Below, in pieces: positions 46,990 through 57,260 of a stretch of 64,000 nucleotides of DNA. The position numbers were made by a program, and so were the translations under genes. The notes below the pieces were generated by a model. It saw only the letters and a program-made list of their open reading frames with translations, was not told the DNA's origin and did no database searches. This DNA is from Micromonospora halotolerans. GTDB taxonomy: Bacteria > Actinomycetota > Actinomycetes > Mycobacteriales > Micromonosporaceae. Positions within the stretch are counted from its first letter, which is position 1. Every line of letters begins with the position of its first letter. Location of the stretch: positions 2,852,001 through 2,916,000 of the forward strand of contig NZ_CP134876.1 in the NCBI RefSeq assembly GCF_032108445.1, in the 5' to 3' direction.

Positions 46990-47430
46990 TCACCGCGCCA
47001 GCGAGGCCCAGCTCGGCGTCACCGGCTCCCGCCGCAGCGGCATGCCCGCCTCGGCCGGGGTCCGGTCGCCCTTGCGCTGGTTGCACCCGTAGCAGGCGGC
47101 GGTGGTGTTCCCCCAGGTGTTCCGGCCACCGCGCGAGCGGGGCAGGATGTGGTCGATGGTGCTGGCCGGGCCGTCGCAGTAGGCGCACCGCCGGCCGTCG
47201 CGGCGCAGGACCCCGCCCCGGGACCAGGCCGGGCCGGCGCTGAACCGCCAGCGGGTCACCACGTACCGGACGAGGCGGACCACCCGCGGCATCGGGAAGA
47301 CGCCGATCACCTGGTCCGGCTCGGCCTCGTGGATCTCGGCGACCCGCCGGCAGAGCATCCGGATCGCGTGCTGGACGGTGACCCGGTGCAGCGGGCCGAG
47401 GTCGGCGTTGATGACGAGGACGGCGTCCAC
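46990..47430 (-). CDS. HNH endonuclease
   Basis: A 146-aa protein with a C-terminal HNH domain: zinc pair CAYCD, the metal His in TIDHILPRSRGG, NTTAACYGCNQRKGDRTP with the second zinc pair and the final Asn/His-type residues. The N-terminal half (MDAVLVINADLGPLHRVTVQHAI) is the common actinobacterial form. GGAGAG precedes the GTG at 47430. It is a stand-alone housekeeping-type HNH gene in many actinobacteria; no phage genes lie nearby. Confidence 0.9.
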   Translation of the reverse strand: MDAVLVINADLGPLHRVTVQHAIRMLCRRVAEIHEAEPDQVIGVFPMPRVVRLVRYVVTRWRFSAGPAWSRGGVLRRDGRRCAYCDGPASTIDHILPRSRGGRNTWGNTTAACYGCNQRKGDRTPAEAGMPLRREPVTPSWASLAR

Positions 47431-47464
47431 CGGGCTCTCCTTTCACGATCGGTGGTACGGCAGC

Positions 47465-47497
47465 AAAAAGCCGCCCGGTCCGTGGCGGACGGGCGGC
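47465..47497 (-). terminator. Terminator with U-tract, leftward
   Basis: GCCGCCCGGTCCG (47470-47482) pairs with CGGACGGGCGGC (one bulge). On the minus strand it is followed by TTTTT, so it ends transcription arriving from the right, after the small reading frame at 47521. Confidence 0.75.
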
Positions 47498-47520
47498 GAC
47501 GACGGGGACGCGCGGACGCG

Positions 47521-47610
47521 TCAGTCGGGCCACCCGGCCGGGGGACCTTCGGCTCGGCAGCCGTCGCTGAGCAGCCACGACGGCATCGTGGTGGCGTGTC
47601 GCAGCGACAT
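47521..47610 (-). CDS. Possible 29-aa small protein with own transcription signals
   Basis: MSLRHATTMPSWLLSDGCRA continues to GWPD and stop. CGGGAG lies 7 nt before the ATG. TACCGT about 30 nt further upstream is a good -10 box. The U-tract terminator begins 24 nt after the stop. This gives a complete miniature transcription unit between a membrane protein gene and the HNH gene. A longer form from GTG 47649 would be 42 aa. No family recognised. Confidence 0.4.
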   Translation of the reverse strand: MSLRHATTMPSWLLSDGCRAEGPPAGWPD

Positions 47611-47645
47611 CGACGGCTCCCGGAGCGGTGGTTGACCTTGCGCGC

Positions 47646-48788
47646 TCACGGTAGATCCACGCCGGAAAGGCGGGCAACGTATTTCGATCCGCCGTCGGAC
47701 GGGGGCCGCTGCCGGCCGGCCCGGCCGGCCGCCCGGGCCGCGGCGAGGGGCCGGTCGACCCGGGCGGCCATCTGCACCACCAGCTCGCTCTCCAGCAGCG
47801 GCCCGTTCACCTCGGCGGCCACCGACAGCGCCGGCGTGGAGACCGACCGCCAGATCGCGGTGAGGCCGGCGCCCAGGCCGACCAGGGCCACCGCCGCCCG
47901 GGTGGTGGGGGAGCCAGCCGCCGCGGCGGCGCTCACTCCGACCACCGCGAGCAGCACCAGCAGCAGGGGTACGAGCACCGGCCAGAAGATGCCCCGGGCC
48001 GCCTGCACCACCAGCCTGCGGTCCCGGATGATGAGGTTCCGAGCCACCACGGCCCAGTTCTCCTCGTCCAGCAGGTCGCGCGGGTGCAGGCCGCCGGTGA
48101 GCACGCCCCGCCACAGCTCACCCTGGTTGCGCAGCTCGCGGGCCAGCTCCGCGAGCCCGGCCTCGCCCGGATCGCCGACCGCCGCCCGGGTGACCGCCGC
48201 CGCCCACGCGGCCAGCGAGTGGCGCACGACCGCCGCCGAGTACGGGGGCAGCACGGTGGCCAGCTCGTCCAGCCACCGGCTGATCTGGATCTGCCGCCCG
48301 CCGAACCGTCCGACCAGCTGGTCGGCGTCGCCGTGGCGGACCGTGTCGGCGAGCGACCGGCCGAGCCGGTACGCCAGCCCCACCCGGTGGTTGGTCGCCA
48401 TCGTCCAGCGCAGCACGTCCACGTTCAGCTCGTCGAGGGCGAGCAGCAGCGGTTCCCGGTCCCCGCCGGTGGCCGCCCGGGCGGCGGCGGTGGCGGGCAG
48501 TGGCCGGCCCGGCGCGGTGAGCGCGGCGATCTGGGCCAGCGCCACCTCCACCCCGTCGAGGTTCATGCGGAGCCGGAGCCGCCCCGGCATCTCGGTGACG
48601 TTGGAGAGCTTCGGCGGGGCGGTCACGGGCCGGTCCACGCTGTCGACCAGGTCGGCGGTCTGCGCGTGGTGGTACGTGTCCGCCATCGACCAGCCCAGCC
48701 GCAGCGCCGTGACGACGCACGCCCGCTCGTCGCGGAGCAGCCCGTACGCGTCGTCCCGCTCGCCGTCCACCCGCAGCGCGGTGCTCAC
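47646..48788 (-). CDS. Hypothetical protein with C-terminal transmembrane pair
   Basis: A 380-aa protein of no family I recognise. Residues 1-265 are mostly helical and soluble (LRDERACVVTALRLGWSMADTYHH, LDELNVDVLRWTMATNHRVGLAYRLGRSLADT, RQIQISRWLDELATVLPPYSAAVVRHSLAAW). Two transmembrane helices follow (FWPVLVPLLLVLLAVVGVSAAAA and TTRAAVALVGLGAGLTAIW), then a short cytoplasmic tail. The layout suggests a large cytoplasmic sensor or scaffold tethered to the membrane. It appears to be a lineage-restricted actinobacterial protein. Confidence 0.75.
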   Translation of the reverse strand: MSTALRVDGERDDAYGLLRDERACVVTALRLGWSMADTYHHAQTADLVDSVDRPVTAPPKLSNVTEMPGRLRLRMNLDGVEVALAQIAALTAPGRPLPATAAARAATGGDREPLLLALDELNVDVLRWTMATNHRVGLAYRLGRSLADTVRHGDADQLVGRFGGRQIQISRWLDELATVLPPYSAAVVRHSLAAWAAAVTRAAVGDPGEAGLAELARELRNQGELWRGVLTGGLHPRDLLDEENWAVVARNLIIRDRRLVVQAARGIFWPVLVPLLLVLLAVVGVSAAAAAGSPTTRAAVALVGLGAGLTAIWRSVSTPALSVAAEVNGPLLESELVVQMAARVDRPLAAARAAGRAGRQRPPSDGGSKYVARLSGVDLP

Positions 48789-48856
48789 CCTCCCGACCTC
48801 CCGTGCCGTCGGAGTCAGCCGAGCCTAGTGCAGCTTTTGGCGGCTTATGACCGGTT

Positions 48857-50392
<1,536 letters not shown>

Positions 50393-50431
50393 GCGCGCCT
50401 CCGACCCGACGGGAGCCCCCAGTCTGCCGGG

Positions 50432-50923
50432 TCACGCCGCCGGCGGCAGCAGACAGCGGCGCGGCCGGTCCGAGGCGGGCCAGACGTACTCCAGGTCGGG
50501 CGGGACGTCGTCGAACTGCGGGCCGTAGTGCCCCGGGTCCTTGCGCAGCAGCGACGACCGGTGGCTGAGGTGCAGGTCCTCCCGGCCGAGCCAGGGCGGC
50601 AGCTCGCCGGCCTCGGCCAGCTCGGACTGGGTGCGGATGAGCGCGATGCCGCAGGCGGTGGCGAGGTCGGTGGCCATGGTGGCCGCGCAGGTGTCCGCCC
50701 GGCCCGGCTCGCACCACACCGCGCACATGTCCAGGCCGTACCGGGTCAGCGCCTCCTCGTACCCGGCCCACATCTTCACCGCCGGGTGGTTGCGCCAGCC
50801 GTAGTCCGGCCGGGTCAGCCCGCGCAGCACCTGGATGGTCTCCACCCGCTGCTTGCCCAGCCGCTTCTGGTCCAGCGTCCGGGCGCTGGCCAGGAAGTCC
50901 GGATACGGCAGGAACGTCTGCAT
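50432..50923 (-). CDS. MSMEG_6728 family / pyrimidine dimer DNA glycosylase-like protein
   Basis: A 163-aa protein beginning MQTFLPYPDFLASARTLDQKRLGKQRVET, the hallmark of the MSMEG_6728 family, distantly related to endonuclease V-type pyrimidine dimer glycosylases. Other conserved parts are GWRNHPAVKMWAGYEEAL and LHLSHRSSLLRKDPGHYGPQF. DNA repair is suggested by the family but unproven. It follows in the same direction as the CrtU-like gene, 39 bp upstream. Confidence 0.85.
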   Translation of the reverse strand: MQTFLPYPDFLASARTLDQKRLGKQRVETIQVLRGLTRPDYGWRNHPAVKMWAGYEEALTRYGLDMCAVWCEPGRADTCAATMATDLATACGIALIRTQSELAEAGELPPWLGREDLHLSHRSSLLRKDPGHYGPQFDDVPPDLEYVWPASDRPRRCLLPPAA

Positions 50924-51010
50924 GCCGGTGCTCTACCCGTACTGGCGGGCGGCATGCGTTCATGATCGAGGGGGCTGCGCGCGCTGCGAGCGACTGACTA
51001 CCATCCGGGC

Positions 51011-52795
51011 ATGGCCGAGCCCCTCCGCGACCGCGCGCGCCGGGCGACCGGATGGCGGCTCAAGATGAACGGCGACGCCCGTCCGCACTACGTGGTCTGC
51101 GGCTCGGACCCGCTGGCCTACTGGGTGGTCCGGTCGCTGCTCGCCACCGACCCGCCCGCCGGCCGGGTCCGGGTGACCCTGGTGGTGCCCGAGCGCCGCC
51201 GCTCCGACGGGCCGGACGGGCGGGACCTCCCGGGCGTCCAGGTCGTGCGGGCCGACCGGCTCGACGAGGCCACCTTCCGCCGGGCCGGGCTGGCCGGGGC
51301 GGACGGGCTGGCCCTGCTGCACCAGGACGACGTGGGCAACATGCACGCCGCGCTCTGCGCCCAGGAGGTCGAGCCCCGGCTGCGCCTCGTGGTCCGGATG
51401 TTCAACACCAGCCTGGCCAACGGCGTGCGGCAGCTCTTTCCCGATTCGGCGGTGCTCTCCGACGCGTCGATCTCCGCCCCGGCGTTCGTGGCCGCCGCCC
51501 TCGGCGAGCTGGCCCCCACCCACTTCCGGCACGCCGGCCGCACCCTCTACGTGGCCCGCCGCGCCGACGTACGCCCGCAGGACGTGGTCAGCGGGCTGGC
51601 CGTCACCGGCGACCCGGAGCTGGTCCGGGTGCTGCCCGCCGACGAGGCCTCCGCCGACGTGGTGCTGGCCGAGGCGACCGGCCGGCCGCCCGGCACCGAG
51701 CTGGCCGCCCGCCGGCTGGTCCGGGCCCGCCGTCGCCGGCAGCCGGTCGTGGTGCTGCTCCGCGCGCTCCGCAGCTTCGCCACCCGCAAGATCGGCCTGG
51801 CCGTGCTGGTGCTGCTGGCGGTGATCGCCGTACTCGGCTGGCTCAACGCCCGGGCGGCCGACGTGACCTGGTCCGAGGCGCTCTACCTGACGCTGGTCAC
51901 CACCCTGAGCGGGCAGGACCCGGACGTCAACAAGCCGCTGGCCGCCCAGATCATGCAGGTGGTGCTCAACCTGGCCGGGCTGGCGCTGATCCCGCTGATC
52001 ACGGCCGCCGTGGTCGACGGCATCGTCAACGCCCGGCTCGCCCTGCACGCCGGCCGGATCCAACCCGACCGCTCCGGGCACGTGGTGGTGGTCGGGCTGG
52101 GCAACATCGGCACCCGGGTGATGGCCCAGCTGCAGGACTTCGGCGTCGAGGTGGTGGCCATCGACAAGAACCCGGAGGCGCGTGGCGCGCCGCTGGCGCA
52201 CCGGCTGGGCGTGCCGCTGATCGTCGGGGACGCCGGGCAGGAGGAGACCCTGCGCGCCGCCTCCGTCGACACCAGTCAGGCGCTCGTGGTCGTCTCCACC
52301 GACGACGGGGTCAACCTCCGCGCCGCGCTCAACGCCCGCTCGCTCGACCCCGACCTGCGGGTGGTGCTGCGCCTCTTCGACGGCGACTTCGCCGAGCGGA
52401 TCCAGCAGGCGTTCGGCATCGGCATCTCGCGCAGCGTGTCGTACCTGGCCGCTCCGGCGTTCGCGGCGGCCATGCTGGACCGCGCGGTGATCGCCACCAT
52501 CCCGGTCGACCGGCACGCGCTGCTGGTCACCGAGGTGCCGGTGGTGGCCGGCTCCCCGCTCGACGGCCGGCCGCTCGCCGCGGTGGCCCGCCCCGGCGAG
52601 GTGCGCCTGCTGGCCCACACCCGGGCCGGGCAGAAGACGGAGTGGTCGGCCGACCCGCGGATGGTGATCCACGCGGGCGACCGGCTGACCGTGGTGGCCC
52701 GGCGGGCCGGGCTGACCGCCCTGCTCCGGGAGACCACCCCGGCGCCGCCGCCCGCACCGGCGGGCGCGCCGGCCGCCCGCCAGCCGGACGACTGA
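51011..52795 (+). CDS. TrkA-N/RCK channel-like protein with atypical pore
   Basis: A 594-aa protein: an N-terminal Rossmann domain (HYVVCGSDPLAYWVVRSLL), two transmembrane helices (about 260-282 and 310-335), then TrkA-N (HVVVVGLGNIGTRVMAQL, about 357) and TrkA-C domains. This is the layout of RCK-gated potassium channels such as the CASTOR/POLLUX group. The re-entrant loop reads LVTTLSGQDPDVN (about 295-307) where a potassium filter would show TxGYG, so selectivity may differ. The gene seems leaderless (TACCAT 6 nt before ATG 51011). Its end nearly abuts a convergent permease gene. Confidence 0.85.
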   Translation: MAEPLRDRARRATGWRLKMNGDARPHYVVCGSDPLAYWVVRSLLATDPPAGRVRVTLVVPERRRSDGPDGRDLPGVQVVRADRLDEATFRRAGLAGADGLALLHQDDVGNMHAALCAQEVEPRLRLVVRMFNTSLANGVRQLFPDSAVLSDASISAPAFVAAALGELAPTHFRHAGRTLYVARRADVRPQDVVSGLAVTGDPELVRVLPADEASADVVLAEATGRPPGTELAARRLVRARRRRQPVVVLLRALRSFATRKIGLAVLVLLAVIAVLGWLNARAADVTWSEALYLTLVTTLSGQDPDVNKPLAAQIMQVVLNLAGLALIPLITAAVVDGIVNARLALHAGRIQPDRSGHVVVVGLGNIGTRVMAQLQDFGVEVVAIDKNPEARGAPLAHRLGVPLIVGDAGQEETLRAASVDTSQALVVVSTDDGVNLRAALNARSLDPDLRVVLRLFDGDFAERIQQAFGIGISRSVSYLAAPAFAAAMLDRAVIATIPVDRHALLVTEVPVVAGSPLDGRPLAAVARPGEVRLLAHTRAGQKTEWSADPRMVIHAGDRLTVVARRAGLTALLRETTPAPPPAPAGAPAARQPDD

Positions 52796-52801
52796 CCGGA
52801 T

Positions 52802-54043
52802 TCAGGCCGCGCGGGTGGCGTGGCGGAGGGCGTACCAGGCGGCACCGAGGGCGAGCACACCGAAGCCGGCGAGTGTGCTGGCCGGCGGCAGGTTGACGGC
52901 GAGCAGCAGGCAGCCGACCAGCCCCAGCGCGGCGAGCAGCTGCACCGGCAGCTTCCGGGCCGGGTCCCGGCCCAGGGTGAGCGCCGAGGCGTTGGCGATC
53001 GCGTAGTAGACCAGCACCGTGCAGCTGGAGAAGCCGATCGCGCCCCGCACGTCGGCCAGGGACACCACGACGATCACCACGGCGGCCACCGCCAGCTCGG
53101 CGCGGTGCGGCACCCGGTACCTCGGGTGCACGGCGGCGAGCGCGCCCGGCAGGTCCCGGCGGCGGGCCATCGCCAGTGTGGTCCGCCCCACCCCGGCGAG
53201 CAGGGAGAGCAGCACCCCGGTCACCGCCACGGTGGCACCGGCCCGGACCAGCCAGGCCAGGCCGGGCAGCCCGGCCGCGGTCACCACCTCGGCCAGCGGC
53301 GCGGTGGAGGCGGCCAGCCGCTGCTGGCCCAGCACCCCGAGGGCCACCACGGCCAGCACCAGGTAGACGGCCAGCACCACGCCGAGCGCCAGCGGCACCG
53401 CGCGCGGGATGGTGCGTGCCGGGTCGCGGACCTCCTCACCGAGGGTGGCGATCCGGGCGTACCCGGCGAAGGCGAAGAACAGCAGGCCGGCGGCGGTGAG
53501 CACGCCCCGGACGCCGAGGTCGGCGAAACCGGCCAGCCGGTCGGGCGCGACGTGCGGCGCGCCGGTCACCGCCACCACGGCGAGCACGGTGAGGACCACG
53601 CCGACCAGCACCCGGGTGGCCGTTGCGGTCTTTCCCACCCCGCGCAGGTTCACGGCGGTCACCGCCACCACCGCGAGGACGGCCACGAGCCGCGCCCGCT
53701 CCGGCCAGAGGTACGCCCCGATGGTCAACGCCATGGCCGCGCAGCTCGCTGTCTTGCCGATCACGAACCCCCAGCCGGCGATGAACCCGGCGAACGGGTG
53801 CAGCCGCTCCCGGCCGTAGACGTAGGTGCCGCCGGACTCCGGGTAACGGGCCGCGAGCCGGGCCGAGCTGGTCGCGTTGCAGAAGGCGATGAAGCCCGCG
53901 AGGGCCAGCGCGACCAGCAGGCCGGCACCGCCGGCCGCCGCCGCGGCGGGGGCGAAGACCACGAAGACACCCGCACCGAGCATCGACCCCAGCCCGATGA
54001 CGACCGCGTCGCGTACGCCCAGCCGGCGCGCCAGTTCAGCCAC
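52802..54043 (-). CDS. APC family amino acid permease
   Basis: A 413-aa integral membrane protein with about 12 helices. The family start GLGSMLGAGVFVVFAPAAAAAGG and the ARYPESGGTYVYGRERL motif are clear, followed by FAGYARIATLGEEVRDPARTIPRAV in the sixth helix and its loop. It probably imports or exchanges amino acids. Leaderless GTG start: TAGCCT on the minus strand (54055-54050) ends 6 nt before 54043. Confidence 0.92.
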   Translation of the reverse strand: MAELARRLGVRDAVVIGLGSMLGAGVFVVFAPAAAAAGGAGLLVALALAGFIAFCNATSSARLAARYPESGGTYVYGRERLHPFAGFIAGWGFVIGKTASCAAMALTIGAYLWPERARLVAVLAVVAVTAVNLRGVGKTATATRVLVGVVLTVLAVVAVTGAPHVAPDRLAGFADLGVRGVLTAAGLLFFAFAGYARIATLGEEVRDPARTIPRAVPLALGVVLAVYLVLAVVALGVLGQQRLAASTAPLAEVVTAAGLPGLAWLVRAGATVAVTGVLLSLLAGVGRTTLAMARRRDLPGALAAVHPRYRVPHRAELAVAAVVIVVVSLADVRGAIGFSSCTVLVYYAIANASALTLGRDPARKLPVQLLAALGLVGCLLLAVNLPPASTLAGFGVLALGAAWYALRHATRAA

Positions 54044-54052
54044 GAGTGCAGG

Positions 54053-54814
54053 CTAGGCGGTGGAGGTGAACGGCCGGTCCCGGTTGCGCAGCGGGCCGGG
54101 CAACCACAGGTCGTCCCAGGGCACCCGGTGCAGCAACCGGTCCAGCAGCAGGCCGAGCAGCAGCCCCGCGACCGAGTCGGTCAGCCAGTGCCAGCCCAGG
54201 TACGTGGTGGTGGAGAGCACGATCAGCGGCGGCAGCACCCGGACCACGGTGACCAGCCGGGGCGGGACGGTCCGGCCGACGGTGCCCAGCAGCGCCGGGA
54301 GCAGCATGGCGAGCACGCCGTACCAGACGATCGCGTTGGCCACGTGCCCCGACGGGTACGACATTCCGTAGACGCCGTCGGTGTGGAAGAGCCGGACCGT
54401 GTCCGCCTCGGGCAGATAGGGCGGCTTGACGCTGGCGCTCGGCGCCGCCCGGTCGGTCGAGAGCTTCAGCGGCCCGATGGTCAGGTTGGTGAGCAGGAAG
54501 GCGACGATCGGCGGCAGGATCGGGCGTACCGAGCGGAGCCGGAGCCCCACCACCACGCCCACCCCCGCGGCCAGCAGGGTCAGCGGGGTGCCCTGGCCCA
54601 GGAAGTTGAGCACCCGGGCCACCCAGAACGCGGCGGCGGGCCGGTGCGAGTCCGCCCAGTCGGCGACGGCCCGGTCCAGTCCGAGGAGATGGCCGCTGGC
54701 CAGTGCCACGGTCAGCGCCACCAGTGCGGCGAGCAGCAGCCCGTCGAACCACCAGCCGGCCGGCCGGACGGGCCGGAGGCCCGGCCTTCGGCGTACCCCT
54801 GTGGTCTCCCGCAC
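54053..54814 (-). CDS. PAP2 family phosphatase
   Basis: A 253-aa membrane phosphatase with the three-part PAP2 signature: KLSTDRAAP (KxxxxxxRP), SYPSGHVANA (PSGH) and STTTYLGWHWLTDSVAGLLLG (SRxxxxxHxxxD type, with the Arg absent in the visible motif). It probably dephosphorylates a lipid phosphate such as phosphatidate or undecaprenyl diphosphate at the outer face. GTG start, 10 bp upstream of the APC permease gene. Confidence 0.92.
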   Translation of the reverse strand: MRETTGVRRRPGLRPVRPAGWWFDGLLLAALVALTVALASGHLLGLDRAVADWADSHRPAAAFWVARVLNFLGQGTPLTLLAAGVGVVVGLRLRSVRPILPPIVAFLLTNLTIGPLKLSTDRAAPSASVKPPYLPEADTVRLFHTDGVYGMSYPSGHVANAIVWYGVLAMLLPALLGTVGRTVPPRLVTVVRVLPPLIVLSTTTYLGWHWLTDSVAGLLLGLLLDRLLHRVPWDDLWLPGPLRNRDRPFTSTA

Positions 54815-54925
54815 GCGACCACGCTACCGGTCGCCCGCGGCGCCGGACCGGCGCGGGCATCGGCGGCTGTGGGCCCAACCACGAAGGGAAGCGCTGCCCG
54901 GGGGTCACCGGTCACACTTGTCCCC

Positions 54926-56137
54926 GTGCGGATCACCTCGGCCCTCGTCGACCCGGCGCTGCTCGACCTCCCCTGGTCGACCCCGCTGGAGGAGTGGCCT
55001 GCCGAACACCTGGTGGCGCTGCCCCAGGGCATCTCGCGGCACATCGTGCGCTTCGTCCGGCTCGGCGGCTACGTCTACGCGGTCAAGGAGACCGGCGAGC
55101 GGGTCGCCGAACGGGAGTACGACCTGCTCCGGGCGCTGGAGCGGATCGACTTCCCGTCGGTCGAGGCGATCGCGATCGTGGCCGACCGGCAGACCGACGA
55201 CGGGGAGCCGCTCGACCCGGTGCTGATCACCCGGCACCTCCAGTTCTCCCTGCCCTACCGGGCGCTGTTCTCCCGCACGCTGCGGCCGGAGACCATGAAC
55301 CGGCTGCTCGACGCGCTGGCGGTGCTGCTGGTCCGGATGCACCTGACCGGCTTCTTCTGGGGCGACTGCTCGCTGTCCAACACGCTGTTCCGCCGGGACG
55401 CGGGCGCCTTCGCCGCCTACCTGGTCGACGCGGAGACCGGCGCCCTGCACCCCTCGCTCTCGAACGGGCAGCGCGGCGAGGACCTGGAGATCGCCCGGGT
55501 CAACATCTTCGGCGAGGCGCTGGACCTCCAGGCCGCCGGCCTGCTGCACGAGTCGATCGACCCGGAGGAAGTCTGCGAGCAGGTCGTGCAGCGCTACGAG
55601 CGGCTCTGGCACGAGATCACCTACGAGCAGCAGATCGAGCGGGAGGCCCGGCACGACATCGAGGGCCGGATCCGCCGCCTCAACGAACTGGGCTTCGACG
55701 TCGCCGAGGTGGCCATGTCGACCGTCGACAACGGGCGCTACCTGGTCCGGCCCAAGGTCGTCGACGCCGGCTACCACACCCGGCGGCTGCTCCGGCTCAC
55801 CGGCCTGGACGCCGAGGAGAACCAGGCCCGCAAGCTCCTCAACGACCTGGACGCGTACCGGGTGGAGAGCGACCTGACCGACGAGCAGCAGGCCGCGCAC
55901 CGCTGGCTGACCGAGGTGTTCGAGCCGGTGGTCCGGGCGGTGCCCGCGCACCTGCGCCGCAAGCTGGAGCCGCAGGAGCTGTTCGCCCAGATCATCGAGC
56001 ACAAGTGGCTGCTCTCCGAACGGGCCGGCCGGGACGTCGGGATGCGCCAGGCGGTGCAGTCCTACCTGGCCGACGTGCTGGTGCACCGCCCGGACGAGCA
56101 GGCGGTGCTCGGCGTCGAGGTGCCCGCCGTCGGCTGA
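54926..56137 (+). CDS. DUF4032 domain protein, kinase-like fold
   Basis: A 403-aa protein of the actinobacterial DUF4032 family. The N-terminal 220 residues look like a lipopolysaccharide-kinase-type fold: GGYVYAVKETGERVAEREYDLLRAL (nucleotide Lys/Glu), VLLVRMHLTGFFWGDCSLSNTLFRRD (catalytic-loop-like) and AYLVDAETGAL (metal Asp). The C-terminus from LPHLRRK is a helical DUF4032 part. It probably phosphorylates an unknown substrate. The GTG at 54926 is the natural start because the similarity begins there. Confidence 0.83.
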   Translation: MRITSALVDPALLDLPWSTPLEEWPAEHLVALPQGISRHIVRFVRLGGYVYAVKETGERVAEREYDLLRALERIDFPSVEAIAIVADRQTDDGEPLDPVLITRHLQFSLPYRALFSRTLRPETMNRLLDALAVLLVRMHLTGFFWGDCSLSNTLFRRDAGAFAAYLVDAETGALHPSLSNGQRGEDLEIARVNIFGEALDLQAAGLLHESIDPEEVCEQVVQRYERLWHEITYEQQIEREARHDIEGRIRRLNELGFDVAEVAMSTVDNGRYLVRPKVVDAGYHTRRLLRLTGLDAEENQARKLLNDLDAYRVESDLTDEQQAAHRWLTEVFEPVVRAVPAHLRRKLEPQELFAQIIEHKWLLSERAGRDVGMRQAVQSYLADVLVHRPDEQAVLGVEVPAVG

Positions 56138-56150
56138 TCAGCCCGCCGCG

Positions 56151-57260
56151 TCACTCCACCCAGGCGCCGGCGCGCATCACCCGGACCACGTTGAGGTCGT
56201 CGTCGAGGACGACCAGGTCGGCCCGGAGGCCGGTCTGGAGCGCGCCCACCCGGTCGCCCAGCCCGATGGCCCGGGCCGGCGTGGTGGCGACCATCCGGCA
56301 GGCGTCCGGCAGGGCGATCCCCGCGGCGACGGCGTGCCGCAGCGCGGCGTCCATGGTCAGCGTGCTGCCGGCGATCGCGCCGTCCCGGCTGAGCCGGGCC
56401 ACCCCGTCGGCCACCGTGACGGCCTGGCCGCCCAGCTCGTACTCGCCGTCGGGCATGCCGGCGGCGGCCATCGCGTCGGTGATCAGGGCGGCCCGCTCCG
56501 CGCCGGCCAGCGAGGTGGCGAAGCCGAGCATGCCGTCGTGCAGGTGCACCCCGTCGGCGACCAGCTCGCAGACCACGTTCGGGGCGTCCAGCAGGGCCAC
56601 CACCGGACCGGGCTCGCGGTGGTGCACCGGGCGCATCCCGTTGAACAGGTGGGTGCCGACGCTCGCGCCCGCCGCCACGGCCGCCCGGGTCTGCTCCCAG
56701 GTGGCGTCGGTGTGCCCGACGGCCGCCACCACGCCCCGCCCGACCAGCAGCTTGATCGCCTCCAGCGCGCCGTCGCGCTCGGGGGCCAGGGTGACCATCC
56801 GGACCGCGCCGCCGCCCAGCTCGATCAGCTCGGCCAGCTCCTCGGTGGACGGGTCGCGGAGGAACTCCGGGTTCTGCGCCCCGCACCGGGCCGCGGACAG
56901 GTACGGGCCTTCGAAGTGGACGCCGGCCAGCACCCCGGACTCGACGAGCGGCCGGTAGGCGGCGGTGGCGTCGCGCATCAGCGGGAACGGGGAGCTGACC
57001 AGGCTGGCCAGCAGCGTGGTGGTGCCGTGCCCGAGGTGGAAGTCGGCGGCCTGCCGGGCCGACTCCGCGTCGCCCGTCGTGAAGGTGTGCCCGCCCCCGC
57101 CGTGGGTGTGCATGTCCACGAAGCCCGGCACGATCCAGTGCCCGTCGCGCACCGTCGGGTACTCGGCGACGGCCCGGATCCGGTCGTCGGCGATCTCCAC
57201 GCAACCCTGCCGGATCACGCCGTTCGGGGTCACCACCTTGCCGGTCACGCGCAGGGTCAT
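56151..57260 (-). CDS. nagA: N-acetylglucosamine-6-phosphate deacetylase
   Basis: A 369-aa amidohydrolase that removes acetate from GlcNAc-6-P. It shows metal motif VDMHTHGGGGHTF, HFEGPYLS, GHTDATWEQT, THLFNGMRPVHHREPG, ADGVHLHDG and LITDAMAAAGMPDG (catalytic Asp). Length is standard. The ATG overlaps the stop of the ROK kinase gene (ATGA). The order SIS-ROK-nagA forms one leftward operon for amino-sugar use. Confidence 0.95.
   Translation of the reverse strand: MTLRVTGKVVTPNGVIRQGCVEIADDRIRAVAEYPTVRDGHWIVPGFVDMHTHGGGGHTFTTGDAESARQAADFHLGHGTTTLLASLVSSPFPLMRDATAAYRPLVESGVLAGVHFEGPYLSAARCGAQNPEFLRDPSTEELAELIELGGGAVRMVTLAPERDGALEAIKLLVGRGVVAAVGHTDATWEQTRAAVAAGASVGTHLFNGMRPVHHREPGPVVALLDAPNVVCELVADGVHLHDGMLGFATSLAGAERAALITDAMAAAGMPDGEYELGGQAVTVADGVARLSRDGAIAGSTLTMDAALRHAVAAGIALPDACRMVATTPARAIGLGDRVGALQTGLRADLVVLDDDLNVVRVMRAGAWVE

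Noticed and set aside
46990..47430. HNH gene as part of a phage or homing element
   Set aside because: No intron, intein or phage genes are adjacent; this form of HNH protein is a common stand-alone actinobacterial gene.
52820..56137. A 1105-aa fused frame ending in DUF4032
   Set aside because: The first 700 residues lie opposite the APC and PAP2 genes; the conserved domain starts at GTG 54926.
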